64,000 nt of DNA. It comes from Shewanella phaeophyticola (GTDB lineage: Bacteria > Pseudomonadota > Gammaproteobacteria > Enterobacterales > Shewanellaceae). Numbering within the stretch: the stretch's first letter is position 1; each line of letters starts with the position of its first letter. This document shows positions 37,326 through 46,583 of this stretch, in pieces. Below the pieces are notes generated by a model. The model saw nothing but the letters and a program-made list of their open reading frames with translations. It searched no databases and was not told the origin of the DNA. Where the stretch lies: NCBI RefSeq assembly GCF_025398315.1, contig NZ_JAODOQ010000001.1:4698606-4762605 (forward strand), written 5' to 3'. The position numbers and the translations under genes are program-made.

Positions 37326-37577
37326 TTATTCAGCGAGCTTTTTTTCAATTTCGTTAACTTGCGCTTGTAATGCTTCAAGCTTTTCACGGGTTTTAAGCAA
37401 CACATGTTGCTGCACTTCAAATTCTTCGCGCGATACCACGTCCAGTTTCATCAGTTGGCTTTGTAATACTTGTTTACTGCGCTCTTCAAACTCACCAGCA
37501 AATTGCTTTACACCGCTTGGTAAGTTGTCACTCAGTTGTTTCGCCAGTTCTTCAATTTTCTTTGGATTAATCATCAT
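37326..37577 (-). CDS. ubiK: UbiK accessory factor for ubiquinone biosynthesis
   Basis: Predicted 83 residues (MMINPKKIEELAKQLSDNLPSGVKQF..EFEERSKQVLQSQLMKLDVVSREEFEVQQHVLLKTREKLEALQ; the C-terminal third is a coiled coil). This matches the YqiC/BMFP family, which forms a trimer, interacts with UbiJ and supports aerobic ubiquinone synthesis. Start at 37577 or 37574 (two adjacent ATGs). Divergent from rep. Confidence 0.9.
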   Translation of the reverse strand: MMINPKKIEELAKQLSDNLPSGVKQFAGEFEERSKQVLQSQLMKLDVVSREEFEVQQHVLLKTREKLEALQAQVNEIEKKLAE

Positions 37578-37713
37578 GATCTCCTACTGATATATTGGCC
37601 TAATTGTAACCGAGGTGAGCGTTTTTCCAAAACCAAAGTGTGCTTTTCGTTAACTGTCTTCAGTGATTCTGCTATGATCCGCCTTCGTTTAGTTTAGTAA
37701 GGTCGTGTTATTA

Positions 37714-39727
37714 ATGAAACTCAATCCAGGGCAAAATGAAGCCGTACATTATGTCTCGGATCCGTGCTTAGTGCTTGCGGGTGCAGGCAGCGGTAAAACA
37801 CGTGTAATCATTAATAAAATTGCTTACTTGGTCGAAAAATGTGGCTATAAAGCACGTAACATTGCTGCGGTGACGTTTACCAACAAAGCTGCTCGTGAGA
37901 TGAAAGAGCGTGTGGCGCAGTCTATGGGACGCAAAGAAGCGCGAGGATTGTGGATTTCAACCTTTCACACCTTAGGGTTAGAGATCATCAAACGCGAGCA
38001 TAAAGTGCTTGGCCTTAAAGCAGGCTTTTCATTATTTGATGACCAAGACACCTTCGCCTTATTAAAAGAGCTGACTCAAGATGAGTTAGACGAAGACAAA
38101 GATCTCATTAAAGCCCTAGCCTCGGCTATCTCAAATTGGAAAGGCGGGCTGGTTATTCCTCAGCAAGCACGTAGCTTGGCAAAAGATGAGCAAGGGCAAT
38201 TGTTTGCCATGCTATATCAGCGTTATGCGCAGCACATGAAAGCCTACAACGCACTTGATTTCGACGACCTTATTTTAATACCGACCTTATTGCTACGCAT
38301 GAACGATGAAGTGCGCACCCGTTGGCAAACCCGCATTCAATATTTGCTGGTGGACGAATATCAAGACACCAACACCAGCCAGTATGAGTTAGTCAAACTG
38401 TTGGTGGGTGAACGCGCTCGGTTTACCGTGGTGGGCGATGACGATCAGTCAATTTATTCGTGGCGTGGTGCCAAACCGCAAAACTTAGTGCTACTAGGTA
38501 AAGATTTTCCTAAGTTAAAACTGATTAAACTGGAACAGAATTACCGTTCTAGCCAACGTATTTTGCGCGCGGCAAACATTTTGATTGCCAACAACCCTCA
38601 TGTTTACGACAAGGCGCTTTTTAGTGAACTTGCATATGGTGAGCCGCTTAGGGTGCTCATTGCCGCCAATGAGGAGCAAGAGGCGGAACGAGTGGTGGCT
38701 GAAATTATTCGCCATAAGTTTGTTGGCCGTACTCAGTTTGGTGATTATGCGCTTTTGTATCGGGGTAATCATCAGTCGCGCTTATTAGAACGCGCCCTTA
38801 TGACTAACCGTATACCTTATAAATTAAGTGGCGGAACATCGTTTTTTGCGCGCGCAGAAATCAAAGACATTATGGCGTACCTACGTTTGGTGGTGAATCC
38901 TGACGACGATAATGCCTTTTTACGCGTGGTTAATTTACCTAAACGTGGTATTGGCCTCTGCCACCTTGGAGCGATTAGGTAATTTTGCCAATCAAAAGCA
39001 TATTTCATTGTTTGAGGCTATTTTTGATGTCGAGCTTAATCATCATTTAGCACCTGCTGCGGTGAATTCTCTTTATCAATTTGGCAAATTTATTGTTGAT
39101 ACTGGAGAGCTTGCTACTCGAGGTGAACCCGTAGAAGCCATTAAGCAACTTATTCGTAAAATTAATTATGAAGATTATTTATACGAAACCAGCACCAGTG
39201 CAAAAGCGGCTGAAATGCGGATGAAGAATATCTCTGAGCTGTATCGCTGGGTAACTGAAATGCTTGAAGGCGATGAGCTTGATGAGGCAATGACACTGCC
39301 TGAGGTCGTGACGCGTTTAACTCTGCGCGACATGATGGAACGTAATAGCGAAGATGAGGGCGGCGATCAGGTACAGTTAATGACCTTACATGCATCTAAA
39401 GGGCTTGAGTATCCGTTTGTATTCATGGTGGGGGTTGAAGAGCGCATTTTGCCGCATCAATCGAGTATTGATGAAGATAATGTCGATGAAGAGAGGCGTT
39501 TAGCTTATGTTGGTATTACCCGCGCACAGCGTGAGTTGTGGTTTGTGATTTGCCGTGAACGTCGTCAATTTGGAGAAACCATGCGCTGCGAGCCAAGCCG
39601 TTTTTTGCTTGAGTTACCACAAGATGATTTGATTTGGGAAAACCGCAAACCGGTACAAACTGAACAGCAACGTGTTGAAACCGGTAAGAGTCATATTGCC
39701 AATTTACGTGACATGTTTAAAAAGTAG
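37714..39727 (+). CDS. rep: ATP-dependent DNA helicase Rep, one frameshift
   Basis: Superfamily 1A 3'-5' helicase that clears proteins ahead of replication forks; about 671 residues, as in E. coli. Start ATG 37714 (MKLNPGQNEAVHYV). Motifs are GAGSGKTRVI (Walker A), FTNKAAREMKERV, DEYQDTN (Walker B), VVGDDDQSIYSWRGA, QNYRSSQRIL, LMTLHASKGLEYPFVF and YVGITRAQRELW. The frame breaks at about 38958: RGIGLCHLGAIR replaces RGIGPATLERLG, restored by removing one base from ATTGGCCTCTGCC. This is again the Gly-Pro position. Confidence 0.95.
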
Positions 39728-39759
39728 ACGCTTAGGTGATTACGTTTTATGCGCAGGAC

Positions 39760-42369
39760 TTAGTTGGCTTTTTTTTCGTTGAATAACTTGCTGATAGCAC
39801 GACCTTGACCTCGAATATAACCCAGCTCTAAAAATTGCCGTACTTGTTGCTGCGTATCAACCGTGGTGGCATACATGTCAAAGTTAAGGGTTTCAGCGGT
39901 AAGTTGATAGGCTTTAACCAGCTGTAGTTGCTTATCATTGAGTAAGTGTTTACTAATGCCATTATCCAGCTTTAAGGCCGTTATGGGTAAAAAGCTTAGG
40001 CAACTTAATGAGCTGTAACCTGTGCCATAGCCATCAATACCAATCTGAACCCCTAATTGGCTGATAATATCGAAACCATTGATGTGGTTTTCAGTGTCTT
40101 GCACTAGTGCTTTTTCGTTGAAAAACAGCATTAGCTTATTTGGTTCAATCTTGCTGGCTTTGATCGAATTTTTTAAGTTACGTAATACAAATTTATTTTT
40201 GATGTGCTGACTGCTAATCGACAAGTGTAAAATAACATCTTGGTGATATTGCTGTTTAAGACGTTGATATTGTCTGCTTACGTGAGAAAATATATATCCA
40301 TCTAAATTAAGCGTCAGTTGATATTGCATCGCAAGATGCTTGAGTTTAGGGCGTTCGATGAGTCCGTGCACAGCATGATGCCACTCAATTTGGGGCTCAA
40401 TTGCGATAATTTCACCACTGGTAAAATCAACCACTTCAACATAGTGAATATCAAATTCTTGTTTATCGAGTGCCTGCTTAAAGTCTGCTTCTAATTCATG
40501 CTGTTGTTTAGATTGGGTGCTGAGTTTGTCGTCAAATATCACATAGCAACCTTTACCATTGGCTTTAGCTTGGTACATGGCGGCATCAGCATCACGAAGC
40601 AAAGACTCGCTAGTCACTAACTTAGTACGGCCACTAAACGCAACACCGATACTCGCACCGGCTATAAACTCTTGTTTACCCACCTCATAAGGCATAGATA
40701 ACGCTTGTAAGATTCGTTCGCAGACTTCAATAGCATCATCTGTCGCGCTGATTGAGTCGAGTAGTATCACGAATTCATCACCACCCATTCTTGCTAGGGT
40801 GTCATTGTCACGGACACACGATTTAATCCGTTGTGCCGTTTCTATTAAAAAACGATCGCCCTCTAAATGCCCAAAAGAGTCGTTAATAAGCTTAAAACGG
40901 TCTAAATCGATAAATAACAGGGCAAACTGGTCTAAACCATGGCGGCGTAAATGTTTAAGAGCTTGTGATAGGCGCTCCATTAAATAGCTGCGATTGGGTA
41001 AACCAGTGAGTCCATCATGCTGTGCATCATGTACCAGCTGGTCTTCAATTTTACGGCGCTGGTTAATTTCTTGCTGTAAGTTGTTATTGAGCTCGGCTAA
41101 TGCTCGAGTCCGTTCGACGACTTTATCTTCCAATAGTTCGTGACTGCTTTTTAATGATTCAACCGCTTGTTTACGCTCAATCGCGTTGGCAATATGTTGC
41201 GACACAAAAGTCAGGAGTTCTAAATCTTTTGATTGATATATATGCTTATTATCAAGGCTGTAAATGGTTAATGCACCTGCCACATCGCCATTAATGATCA
41301 ACGGTATGCCAATCCATTGATGCATACGTTCAGTTTTATTTAACTCTGGCGACTTTGAGTAGATTTCACCATTGGCCACCATTTGGGCAATGTCTTTTGC
41401 AGACAATAACCGAGGCTGCTTATGCTGTAATATGTACTCGGTTAAGCCATCTTGCATTGGGCGCGATGATGGATATTGGGCTGTCATTTGCGATACATAG
41501 AATGGAAATGACAACATACTGTGATCGTCTATCAATGAGATAAAGCAATTATGCGCTGGGATTAACTGACTGAGAATGGCATGAATGTGCTTGTAGAAAT
41601 CTTGTTGTAATACATTTGAAGCTGATAAATCGGCAATTTCGAATAACGCTTTTTGTAGTTTTTCGGCTTTAACACGTTCTTGAACTTCAATTTTGACTTT
41701 ATCATAAGCTTGGCTAAGTTCTTTGGTGCGCTCTGTGATAGCTTGTTCTAGCTGTTCATGATGCTCAAGTCGTTCCATAACCCCAGAAATATGGTGACAA
41801 ATAAATCCCATTAACTCGAGTTCAAGTTCGCCATAGGTGTTGGCTTCGTTATAGCTTTGAACCACTAATACACCACTGACTACACCTTGATTTTTAATTG
41901 GCACTCCAAGCCATTGATGGCTAGGTGATCCTAAGCTTTTAATGTCGCCACTGGCGATGAGCTCATTAAATTTTTTGTCGTCGCAGAGTAATGGTTCGCC
42001 GTTTCGCAATACGTATCCGGTTAAGCCACTATTGAGTAATGACGAAATCTCCTGATCGGGATATAACTCTGTGGGATGGGAGTCTTGTAGATCAGCAAAA
42101 AAAGGCAGGCTGGTTAAGCCGGTTTTAAGATTTTTTGAGGCAATAAAGAAGTTTTCAGCAGGGATAAGTTGTTGAAGATGTAAGTGAACCCGCTGATAAA
42201 AGTCTTCAAGCGATTTTACTTGGGTAGCAATATTAGAAATACCCAACAGGGCATTTTGAATGATCTCGGAACGTTTATATTTTTTAGCTAAACGTTTTAA
42301 GCGAGTCACTCTTTTTTGTAAGTGCTCGACTCTTGGAGATGTTTTTGAGTGACTAATTTTGGTATCCAT
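39760..42369 (-). CDS. GAF-GAF-GGDEF protein with degenerate EAL domain
   Basis: About 869 residues if started at ATG 42369 (MDTKISHSKTS); in-frame ATGs at 42426 and 42438 are alternatives and none has a good ribosome-binding site. No membrane helix. Two similar GAF modules (HLHLQQLIPAENFFIA..; HIHAILSQLIPAHNCFISL) are each followed by a coiled coil, then a GGDEF domain with intact RMGGDEFVILL. The EAL-type domain has lost its signature residues: EPQIEW for EALLRW, IDGYGTGYSSL for IDDFGTGYSSL, TTVDT for EGVET. It is therefore predicted to be a diguanylate cyclase whose EAL domain binds ligand or is structural. It lies near the c-di-GMP-controlled bpf locus. Confidence 0.85.
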   Translation of the reverse strand: MDTKISHSKTSPRVEHLQKRVTRLKRLAKKYKRSEIIQNALLGISNIATQVKSLEDFYQRVHLHLQQLIPAENFFIASKNLKTGLTSLPFFADLQDSHPTELYPDQEISSLLNSGLTGYVLRNGEPLLCDDKKFNELIASGDIKSLGSPSHQWLGVPIKNQGVVSGVLVVQSYNEANTYGELELELMGFICHHISGVMERLEHHEQLEQAITERTKELSQAYDKVKIEVQERVKAEKLQKALFEIADLSASNVLQQDFYKHIHAILSQLIPAHNCFISLIDDHSMLSFPFYVSQMTAQYPSSRPMQDGLTEYILQHKQPRLLSAKDIAQMVANGEIYSKSPELNKTERMHQWIGIPLIINGDVAGALTIYSLDNKHIYQSKDLELLTFVSQHIANAIERKQAVESLKSSHELLEDKVVERTRALAELNNNLQQEINQRRKIEDQLVHDAQHDGLTGLPNRSYLMERLSQALKHLRRHGLDQFALLFIDLDRFKLINDSFGHLEGDRFLIETAQRIKSCVRDNDTLARMGGDEFVILLDSISATDDAIEVCERILQALSMPYEVGKQEFIAGASIGVAFSGRTKLVTSESLLRDADAAMYQAKANGKGCYVIFDDKLSTQSKQQHELEADFKQALDKQEFDIHYVEVVDFTSGEIIAIEPQIEWHHAVHGLIERPKLKHLAMQYQLTLNLDGYIFSHVSRQYQRLKQQYHQDVILHLSISSQHIKNKFVLRNLKNSIKASKIEPNKLMLFFNEKALVQDTENHINGFDIISQLGVQIGIDGYGTGYSSLSCLSFLPITALKLDNGISKHLLNDKQLQLVKAYQLTAETLNFDMYATTVDTQQQVRQFLELGYIRGQGRAISKLFNEKKAN

Positions 42370-42562
42370 ATCCCGAGCAGGTGTTATCCCATTAATAATG
42401 TGAACAAATATTTTTTGAACAATCATTATAATTACCATAAATATAAATGTGATCCAAGCGAAATAAATGTAAGTATAAAGTTAATAATTGACAGAATTGC
42501 ACATTTTACTTTCTAAAATGAGTCAAAACTTAATCAGTCAGTTAAAAAAAGCAAATCAGGGC

Positions 42563-42591
42563 TAGACGTGAAGGTAATTTATCCCTACTAT
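42563..42591 (+). promoter_or_regulatory. Promoter of the tRNA operon
   Basis: TAGACG (42563-42568), 17-base spacer, TACTAT (42586-42591), followed by a GC-rich discriminator ATGCGTCGC as in stringently controlled stable RNA promoters. The first tRNA begins 22 bases after the -10 box. Confidence 0.6.
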
Positions 42592-42612
42592 ATGCGTCGC
42601 TAACCAAGGCGA

Positions 42613-42689
42613 GCGCCCATAGCTCAGCTGGATAGAGCGTACCCCTCCGGAGGGTAAGGCCGAAGGTTCGAATCCTTCTGGGCGCACCA
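42613..42689 (+). tRNA. tRNA-Arg (CCG)
   Basis: 77 bases including encoded CCA. Acceptor GCGCCCA pairs with TGGGCGC; anticodon stem TACCC/GGGTA with loop CTCCGGA gives anticodon CCG; the T arm contains GGTTCGAATCC. Confidence 0.97.
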
Positions 42690-42738
42690 TTCCGTAAGCA
42701 GTGGTTATGTTGTATTGGTTAGTAAATTGAAAGTCAGT

Positions 42739-42815
42739 GGTGATTGTAGCTCAGTTGGTAGAGTCCCGGATTGTGATTCCGGTTGTCGTGGGTTCGAGCC
42801 CCATCAGTCACCCCA
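42739..42815 (+). tRNA. tRNA-His (GTG)
   Basis: 77 bases with the extra 5' G(-1) opposite C73, the histidine identity element; acceptor GTGATTG pairs with CAGTCAC, the anticodon loop contains TTGTGAT (GTG), and CCA is encoded. Confidence 0.97.
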
Positions 42816-42841
42816 TTCAATTTGTTGTTTTATGTATATTT

Positions 42842-42918
42842 CGGTGATTAGCGCAGCCCGGTAGCGCATCTCGTTTGGGACGAGAGGGTCAGAGGTTCGA
42901 ATCCTCTATCACCGACCA
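42842..42918 (+). tRNA. tRNA-Pro (TGG), copy 1
   Basis: 77 bases, acceptor CGGTGAT pairs with ATCACCG; anticodon stem TCTCG/CGAGA, loop TTTGGGA gives TGG; encoded CCA. Confidence 0.97.
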
Positions 42919-42977
42919 CATTTAAGTGAACAGGTTAATTTGATTAATTTGTTTACAGCACAGTTTAAAGTAAATTT

Positions 42978-43054
42978 CGGTGATTAGCGCAGCCCGGTAG
43001 CGCATCTCGTTTGGGACGAGAGGGTCAGAGGTTCGAATCCTCTATCACCGACCA
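42978..43054 (+). tRNA. tRNA-Pro (TGG), copy 2
   Basis: Identical over all 77 bases to the copy at 42842-42918, following a 59-base spacer. A recent duplication or gene conversion within the operon. Confidence 0.97.
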
Positions 43055-43061
43055 ATTTAAC

Positions 43062-43091
43062 AAAAAAGCCACTCAAATGAGTGGCTTTTTT
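43062..43091 (+). terminator. Terminator of the tRNA operon
   Basis: AAAAAAGCCACTC / GAGTGGCTTTTTT hairpin with a four-base loop, eight bases after the last tRNA. Confidence 0.93.
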
Positions 43092-43131
43092 GTTTTCATT
43101 TTTTGGATCTTATCTTCCGATAGGGGAGCTA

Positions 43132-43178
43132 ATTCTAATCAGGATAAATCAGTGATCACATTCGTGTGCTGATGGTAT
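43132..43178. mobile_element. Internally deleted relic of the MITE at 1075-1236
   Basis: The 47 bases begin ATTCTAATCAGGATAAATC and end CGTGTGCTGATGGTAT. They fuse the two ends of the 162-bp element, in reverse orientation, with a few mismatches: ATACCAATCAGGATAAATAAG on one side and CACATTCTTGTGCTGATTGG on the other in the full copy. The middle is missing. Confidence 0.6.
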
Positions 43179-43260
43179 AAGTTACGTTTTTTTATACCTA
43201 TGTCTGATTGCTCTGCTCTGTTTATTAGTTATCACAAGCCATATAGAGTATTGTTATCCA

Positions 43261-43291
43261 ATAAAAACCACTCCGTAGAGTGGTTTTTATT
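43261..43291 (-). terminator. Terminator at the end of the bpf operon
   Basis: ATAAAAACCACTC / GAGTGGTTTTTAT hairpin with a CGTA loop, 21 bases beyond the bpfD stop codon on the minus strand, with A/T tracts suiting either direction. Confidence 0.85.
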
Positions 43292-43311
43292 TTTGATATG
43301 TCGCTAAGTCG

Positions 43312-45234
43312 TTATAACTTTACATTGACTGGCGGTGAGATAAAGCCCTGGTAGGCATCTACTCTGAGTTCAGTAAAGCGGCTGAGTTGTTGTTTTTCTT
43401 GAATACCCGTCACAATCACTTGAATGTCTAACCCTTTCGCTACGTTCACTAAGGCTCTGCACAACTCACTGTTATGTTGATTGTCTTCAATATAAGCAAA
43501 TGATTGATCCAGTTTGACATAGTGTGGTCTTAAACTTTGTAAGTAAGCCATTGAGCCAAATTGACGCCCAAAATGATCTATACCAAAATGCGCACCACAA
43601 TCTCGGATTACCTTACATAAGCTCTCACAGGCTTCTAAATCACTGTATACGCTGGCTTCTGGTATTTCGAAACAGATACGTTCAGGGTATTTATTTGCAC
43701 GTAAAAATTGCTTGAGCCAACCATGGAACTCGGTATCACTAATACTTTGATTGGTTAAATTTATGGCGAGCCGTTCGTAATTGCGTTCGAGTAATTTGTA
43801 CTGGTTAACGGATTCGATGAGGCATCTGTCGAGAAGGGTACCCAGTGATAACAGTTCCACGTAAGGCATAAATTGCCCCGCGTGAAGGGTGGTATCTTCA
43901 ATATTTAACTGGCAGTATAGCTCACGTTGGCAGACTTCATTTTTAGCACTTAATTGAATTGGCTGCCAACGGAATTGGAATTTCTTATTTTGAATGGCAT
44001 TACCTAAATTATTGCGCCACTCTTCTCGAGTGAAAAGTTGCTTCTGAGTATTTTCAAACCAGTGAAATACTTTAGCTTCTTTAATTGATTGTTGTAGCGC
44101 ATTATCTGCTTGAGCCATCATGTCAGATACCGTCATTTGACCTAAGCGTTCAGCAACACCAATATTAAATTGCTCGTTAGGTTTGCTTCCTGCTTTTGAT
44201 ATTTCTTTATTGACGGTGCGGATGAGGCTTTGCAAGTATTTAGTTAATTGATCGTGTTCGCAGTCCTCGACTAAAAATGCGAATTCATATGCTGCGATAC
44301 GCGCAATAACTGAATGGGCGATTTCATCTTGATGTTGTTGTAGTTTTTCCGACAGAATGCGAATGGTTTCATCACGAACTTGGAAGCCATACTTGCTATG
44401 AACGTCTTCTAACCAATCCATTTTAACTAAGTATAATGCCCCTGTGCTGGGTTCGCTTAACCATCCATTAATTCGGCTGACGATATATTGTCTGTTGGGT
44501 AGACCTGATACTTGATCGACTAGATTTTTTTTGCGTAAGGCTGATACTTCTTCGTCGAGTGAGCTAAAAACTTGTTTTAATTGGGCTGACATACTATTGA
44601 ATGCGTCGACCAGCTCTTTTAGCTCTTTGGTTTTAGGGGCTGGCATATCTGAGCCAAATTGGCGTTCAGCGATTTGTTTTGCATGTAAAGAAAGGGTATT
44701 GAGTGGTTTTAATATCCAGCTTAAACCGATTCGTGCAAACGCGATAGCGATTAAAAAGAGGATAGAAAATAAAATAATAATATCGCTGATAATGCGCCAC
44801 AATTCTTGATAACCAAAGCCTGGATGGGCGGTGATCTCTAAGGTGGCAAGTTGTAACCAACCTGAGGTAATCGTGGTTTGTTTATTGATATTTGCAAATA
44901 GATTAAGGTCGATAAACCATTGTGGCACGTTATTGACTTTAACCGTGTTATCCCAAACTTGTTGTTTGCCGTCTACCAGCCAAGTCAGCTTAATTTGTTG
45001 GTAGTATCCACCTTCAAAAATGACATTAACTAGGGTTTCTGCGCCAGCAGTGTCACCTGCTTCAAGTACCGGCGTGAGCATTAATCCTAATGAGTTACTG
45101 GCATTATTGAGATCAGATTCCATTTGTTTGGTAAGAAAACCTTGGGTTTCTGAAAATTGTACGTAGGCCACGCTTGCTATGGTTAATAAGAAAAGCGCAA
45201 AAAGTAACGCATAGATCTGCCTGAACAGGGTCAT
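43312..45234 (-). CDS. bpfD: BpfD, LapD-type inner-membrane c-di-GMP receptor
   Basis: Predicted 640 residues. One N-terminal helix (IYALLFALFLLTIASVAYV), a periplasmic LapD/MoxY-type domain, a second helix near 150-175 (IISDIIILFSILFLIAIAF), a HAMP-like region, then degenerate GGDEF (AAYEFAFLV in place of GGDEF) and degenerate EAL (RELYCQLN in place of EALLR). Loss of both catalytic signatures with retention of the folds is the LapD hallmark: c-di-GMP binding to the EAL domain makes the periplasmic domain sequester the LapG/BpfG protease and so keeps the adhesin on the surface. It is last in the operon, seven bases after bpfG. Confidence 0.93.
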   Translation of the reverse strand: MTLFRQIYALLFALFLLTIASVAYVQFSETQGFLTKQMESDLNNASNSLGLMLTPVLEAGDTAGAETLVNVIFEGGYYQQIKLTWLVDGKQQVWDNTVKVNNVPQWFIDLNLFANINKQTTITSGWLQLATLEITAHPGFGYQELWRIISDIIILFSILFLIAIAFARIGLSWILKPLNTLSLHAKQIAERQFGSDMPAPKTKELKELVDAFNSMSAQLKQVFSSLDEEVSALRKKNLVDQVSGLPNRQYIVSRINGWLSEPSTGALYLVKMDWLEDVHSKYGFQVRDETIRILSEKLQQHQDEIAHSVIARIAAYEFAFLVEDCEHDQLTKYLQSLIRTVNKEISKAGSKPNEQFNIGVAERLGQMTVSDMMAQADNALQQSIKEAKVFHWFENTQKQLFTREEWRNNLGNAIQNKKFQFRWQPIQLSAKNEVCQRELYCQLNIEDTTLHAGQFMPYVELLSLGTLLDRCLIESVNQYKLLERNYERLAINLTNQSISDTEFHGWLKQFLRANKYPERICFEIPEASVYSDLEACESLCKVIRDCGAHFGIDHFGRQFGSMAYLQSLRPHYVKLDQSFAYIEDNQHNSELCRALVNVAKGLDIQVIVTGIQEKQQLSRFTELRVDAYQGFISPPVNVKL

Positions 45235-45241
45235 GTTGTCA

Positions 45242-45955
45242 CTACTCCATGTTGAGTTTGGGTAAGCGTAAGCGATCTACACCTAATCTAAGTTTAAGGT
45301 CTGTCCATTTCTCAAGGCGCGAAGATGATCCCGCTAAGACACCACGACCTTTTTCTTTGTTTAACCATAATTGTTTACCATTAAAACTGTATACAGGTAG
45401 AAGGTCTCTTCTTTGTGTCGCTGGTTTTATGGTTTTATCTAAGTTATCGAGTACCAAAGGTATTGAGTTTGGTTGTTCGTAGTATGCTAATACCATGTGG
45501 TATTGATTGAGCGTTGTGGCTTTTACCATGGTGATCCGCAGTTTATCTTCTGCGACACCCAGCTGCAGTAGGGTGAAGTATTTTGCGATTGAAAAGTCTT
45601 CGCAATCACCGCCGTTCACGCCAATAAATTCCATTGGTGATGCCCAATAATTTGAGTCCCCCCAAAGAATGCTGTCATCAACAAATCTAAAAAGATTAAA
45701 GAAGTAATTTACCTTCTCTAATTTTTCGATATCGCTCAACTGTTGTGCATCATTGAGTATTTTAAACCAAGCATTGGCGCGTAGTGCAGCTCTATCACCG
45801 TAACGCTTGGTTAATGCTGACACTATATGTTGTTGATTTAGCTCTTGAGTCGGTGCAGCAAATAGCAACGAAACTAAAATGGCCGATGTCACAATAATAC
45901 TGTGGCAGACCCTTTTAGAAAATGTCGCGATGGCATGTGCGTCTTTACGACTCAA
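45242..45955 (-). CDS. bpfG: BpfG, LapG-type periplasmic cysteine protease
   Basis: Predicted 237 residues: N-terminal signal/anchor (RVCHSIIVTSAILVSLLFAA), then a transglutaminase-like papain-fold domain with the catalytic triad readable as Cys in NGGDCEDFSIAKY, His in NQYHMVLAYY and Asp in LVLDNLDKTI. LapG enzymes cleave the N-terminal region of LapA/BpfA-type adhesins and release them from the outer membrane when c-di-GMP is low; they need Ca2+. Between the OmpA-family gene (22-base gap) and bpfD (seven-base gap). Confidence 0.93.
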   Translation of the reverse strand: MSRKDAHAIATFSKRVCHSIIVTSAILVSLLFAAPTQELNQQHIVSALTKRYGDRAALRANAWFKILNDAQQLSDIEKLEKVNYFFNLFRFVDDSILWGDSNYWASPMEFIGVNGGDCEDFSIAKYFTLLQLGVAEDKLRITMVKATTLNQYHMVLAYYEQPNSIPLVLDNLDKTIKPATQRRDLLPVYSFNGKQLWLNKEKGRGVLAGSSSRLEKWTDLKLRLGVDRLRLPKLNME

Positions 45956-45977
45956 TGACTAATACCTTTTTTGACAA

Positions 45978-46583
45978 TTACTCTTCTAGTTCGTCAACAG
46001 TATAGATATTCCATCTCATGTCTGACATGGTATTTTCACCTGTTACAGATGCAATTACGCGGCGATTACGCTCTTCAGCCTCTGGTGTGCCACTGGTATC
46101 AACAGGTTTATCAAAACTGTAACCTACAGCAGACATTCGGTTAGCATCGATATCAAAACTGTTTTCTAACAGCTTTGTTACCGCTTTAGCGCGTTTTTGA
46201 GAAAGCGCTAAGTTGAGTTCATAACTGCCTCTAACACTGCAATGACCTTCAATAACCACATAAGTATTTGGGTGTTTTTTCATCAGCTTGGCAATTTTTT
46301 CTACTTCTTCATAATACTGAGGTTCGATAACATCAGAATTATTCGCAAATAAAATCTTTAGTTCTTCGCTGTGGTTAATATCAATTACTTGGCCACAACC
46401 ATAGTTGTCTATGCTTGCACCTAAGATTGTACCTGCACAGCGTTCACGAGCGGTGATAACACCATCGCTATCCATGTCGGTAAGGTCAAAGTTTTGTTTT
46501 GTTGGCTTGTCGAGCTCAACGATGTCATTCATTGAGCATGCTGTTGTGGTGAACATTGCCACTAGGATCACTAAATATTTCAT
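45978..46583 (-). CDS. OmpA-family lipoprotein of the bpf locus
   Basis: Predicted 201 residues. The lipobox is FTTTAC near residue 16, so it is probably a lipoprotein. It contains a short calcium-loop-like DMDSDGVITARERC and a C-terminal OmpA domain (NTYVVIEGHCSVRGSYELNLALSQKRAKAV, AEERNRRV) that binds peptidoglycan. Its ATG overlaps the stop of the TolC-like gene by one base. It probably anchors or aligns the secretion channel; this is inference from position. Confidence 0.88.
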   Translation of the reverse strand: MKYLVILVAMFTTTACSMNDIVELDKPTKQNFDLTDMDSDGVITARERCAGTILGASIDNYGCGQVIDINHSEELKILFANNSDVIEPQYYEEVEKIAKLMKKHPNTYVVIEGHCSVRGSYELNLALSQKRAKAVTKLLENSFDIDANRMSAVGYSFDKPVDTSGTPEAEERNRRVIASVTGENTMSDMRWNIYTVDELEE

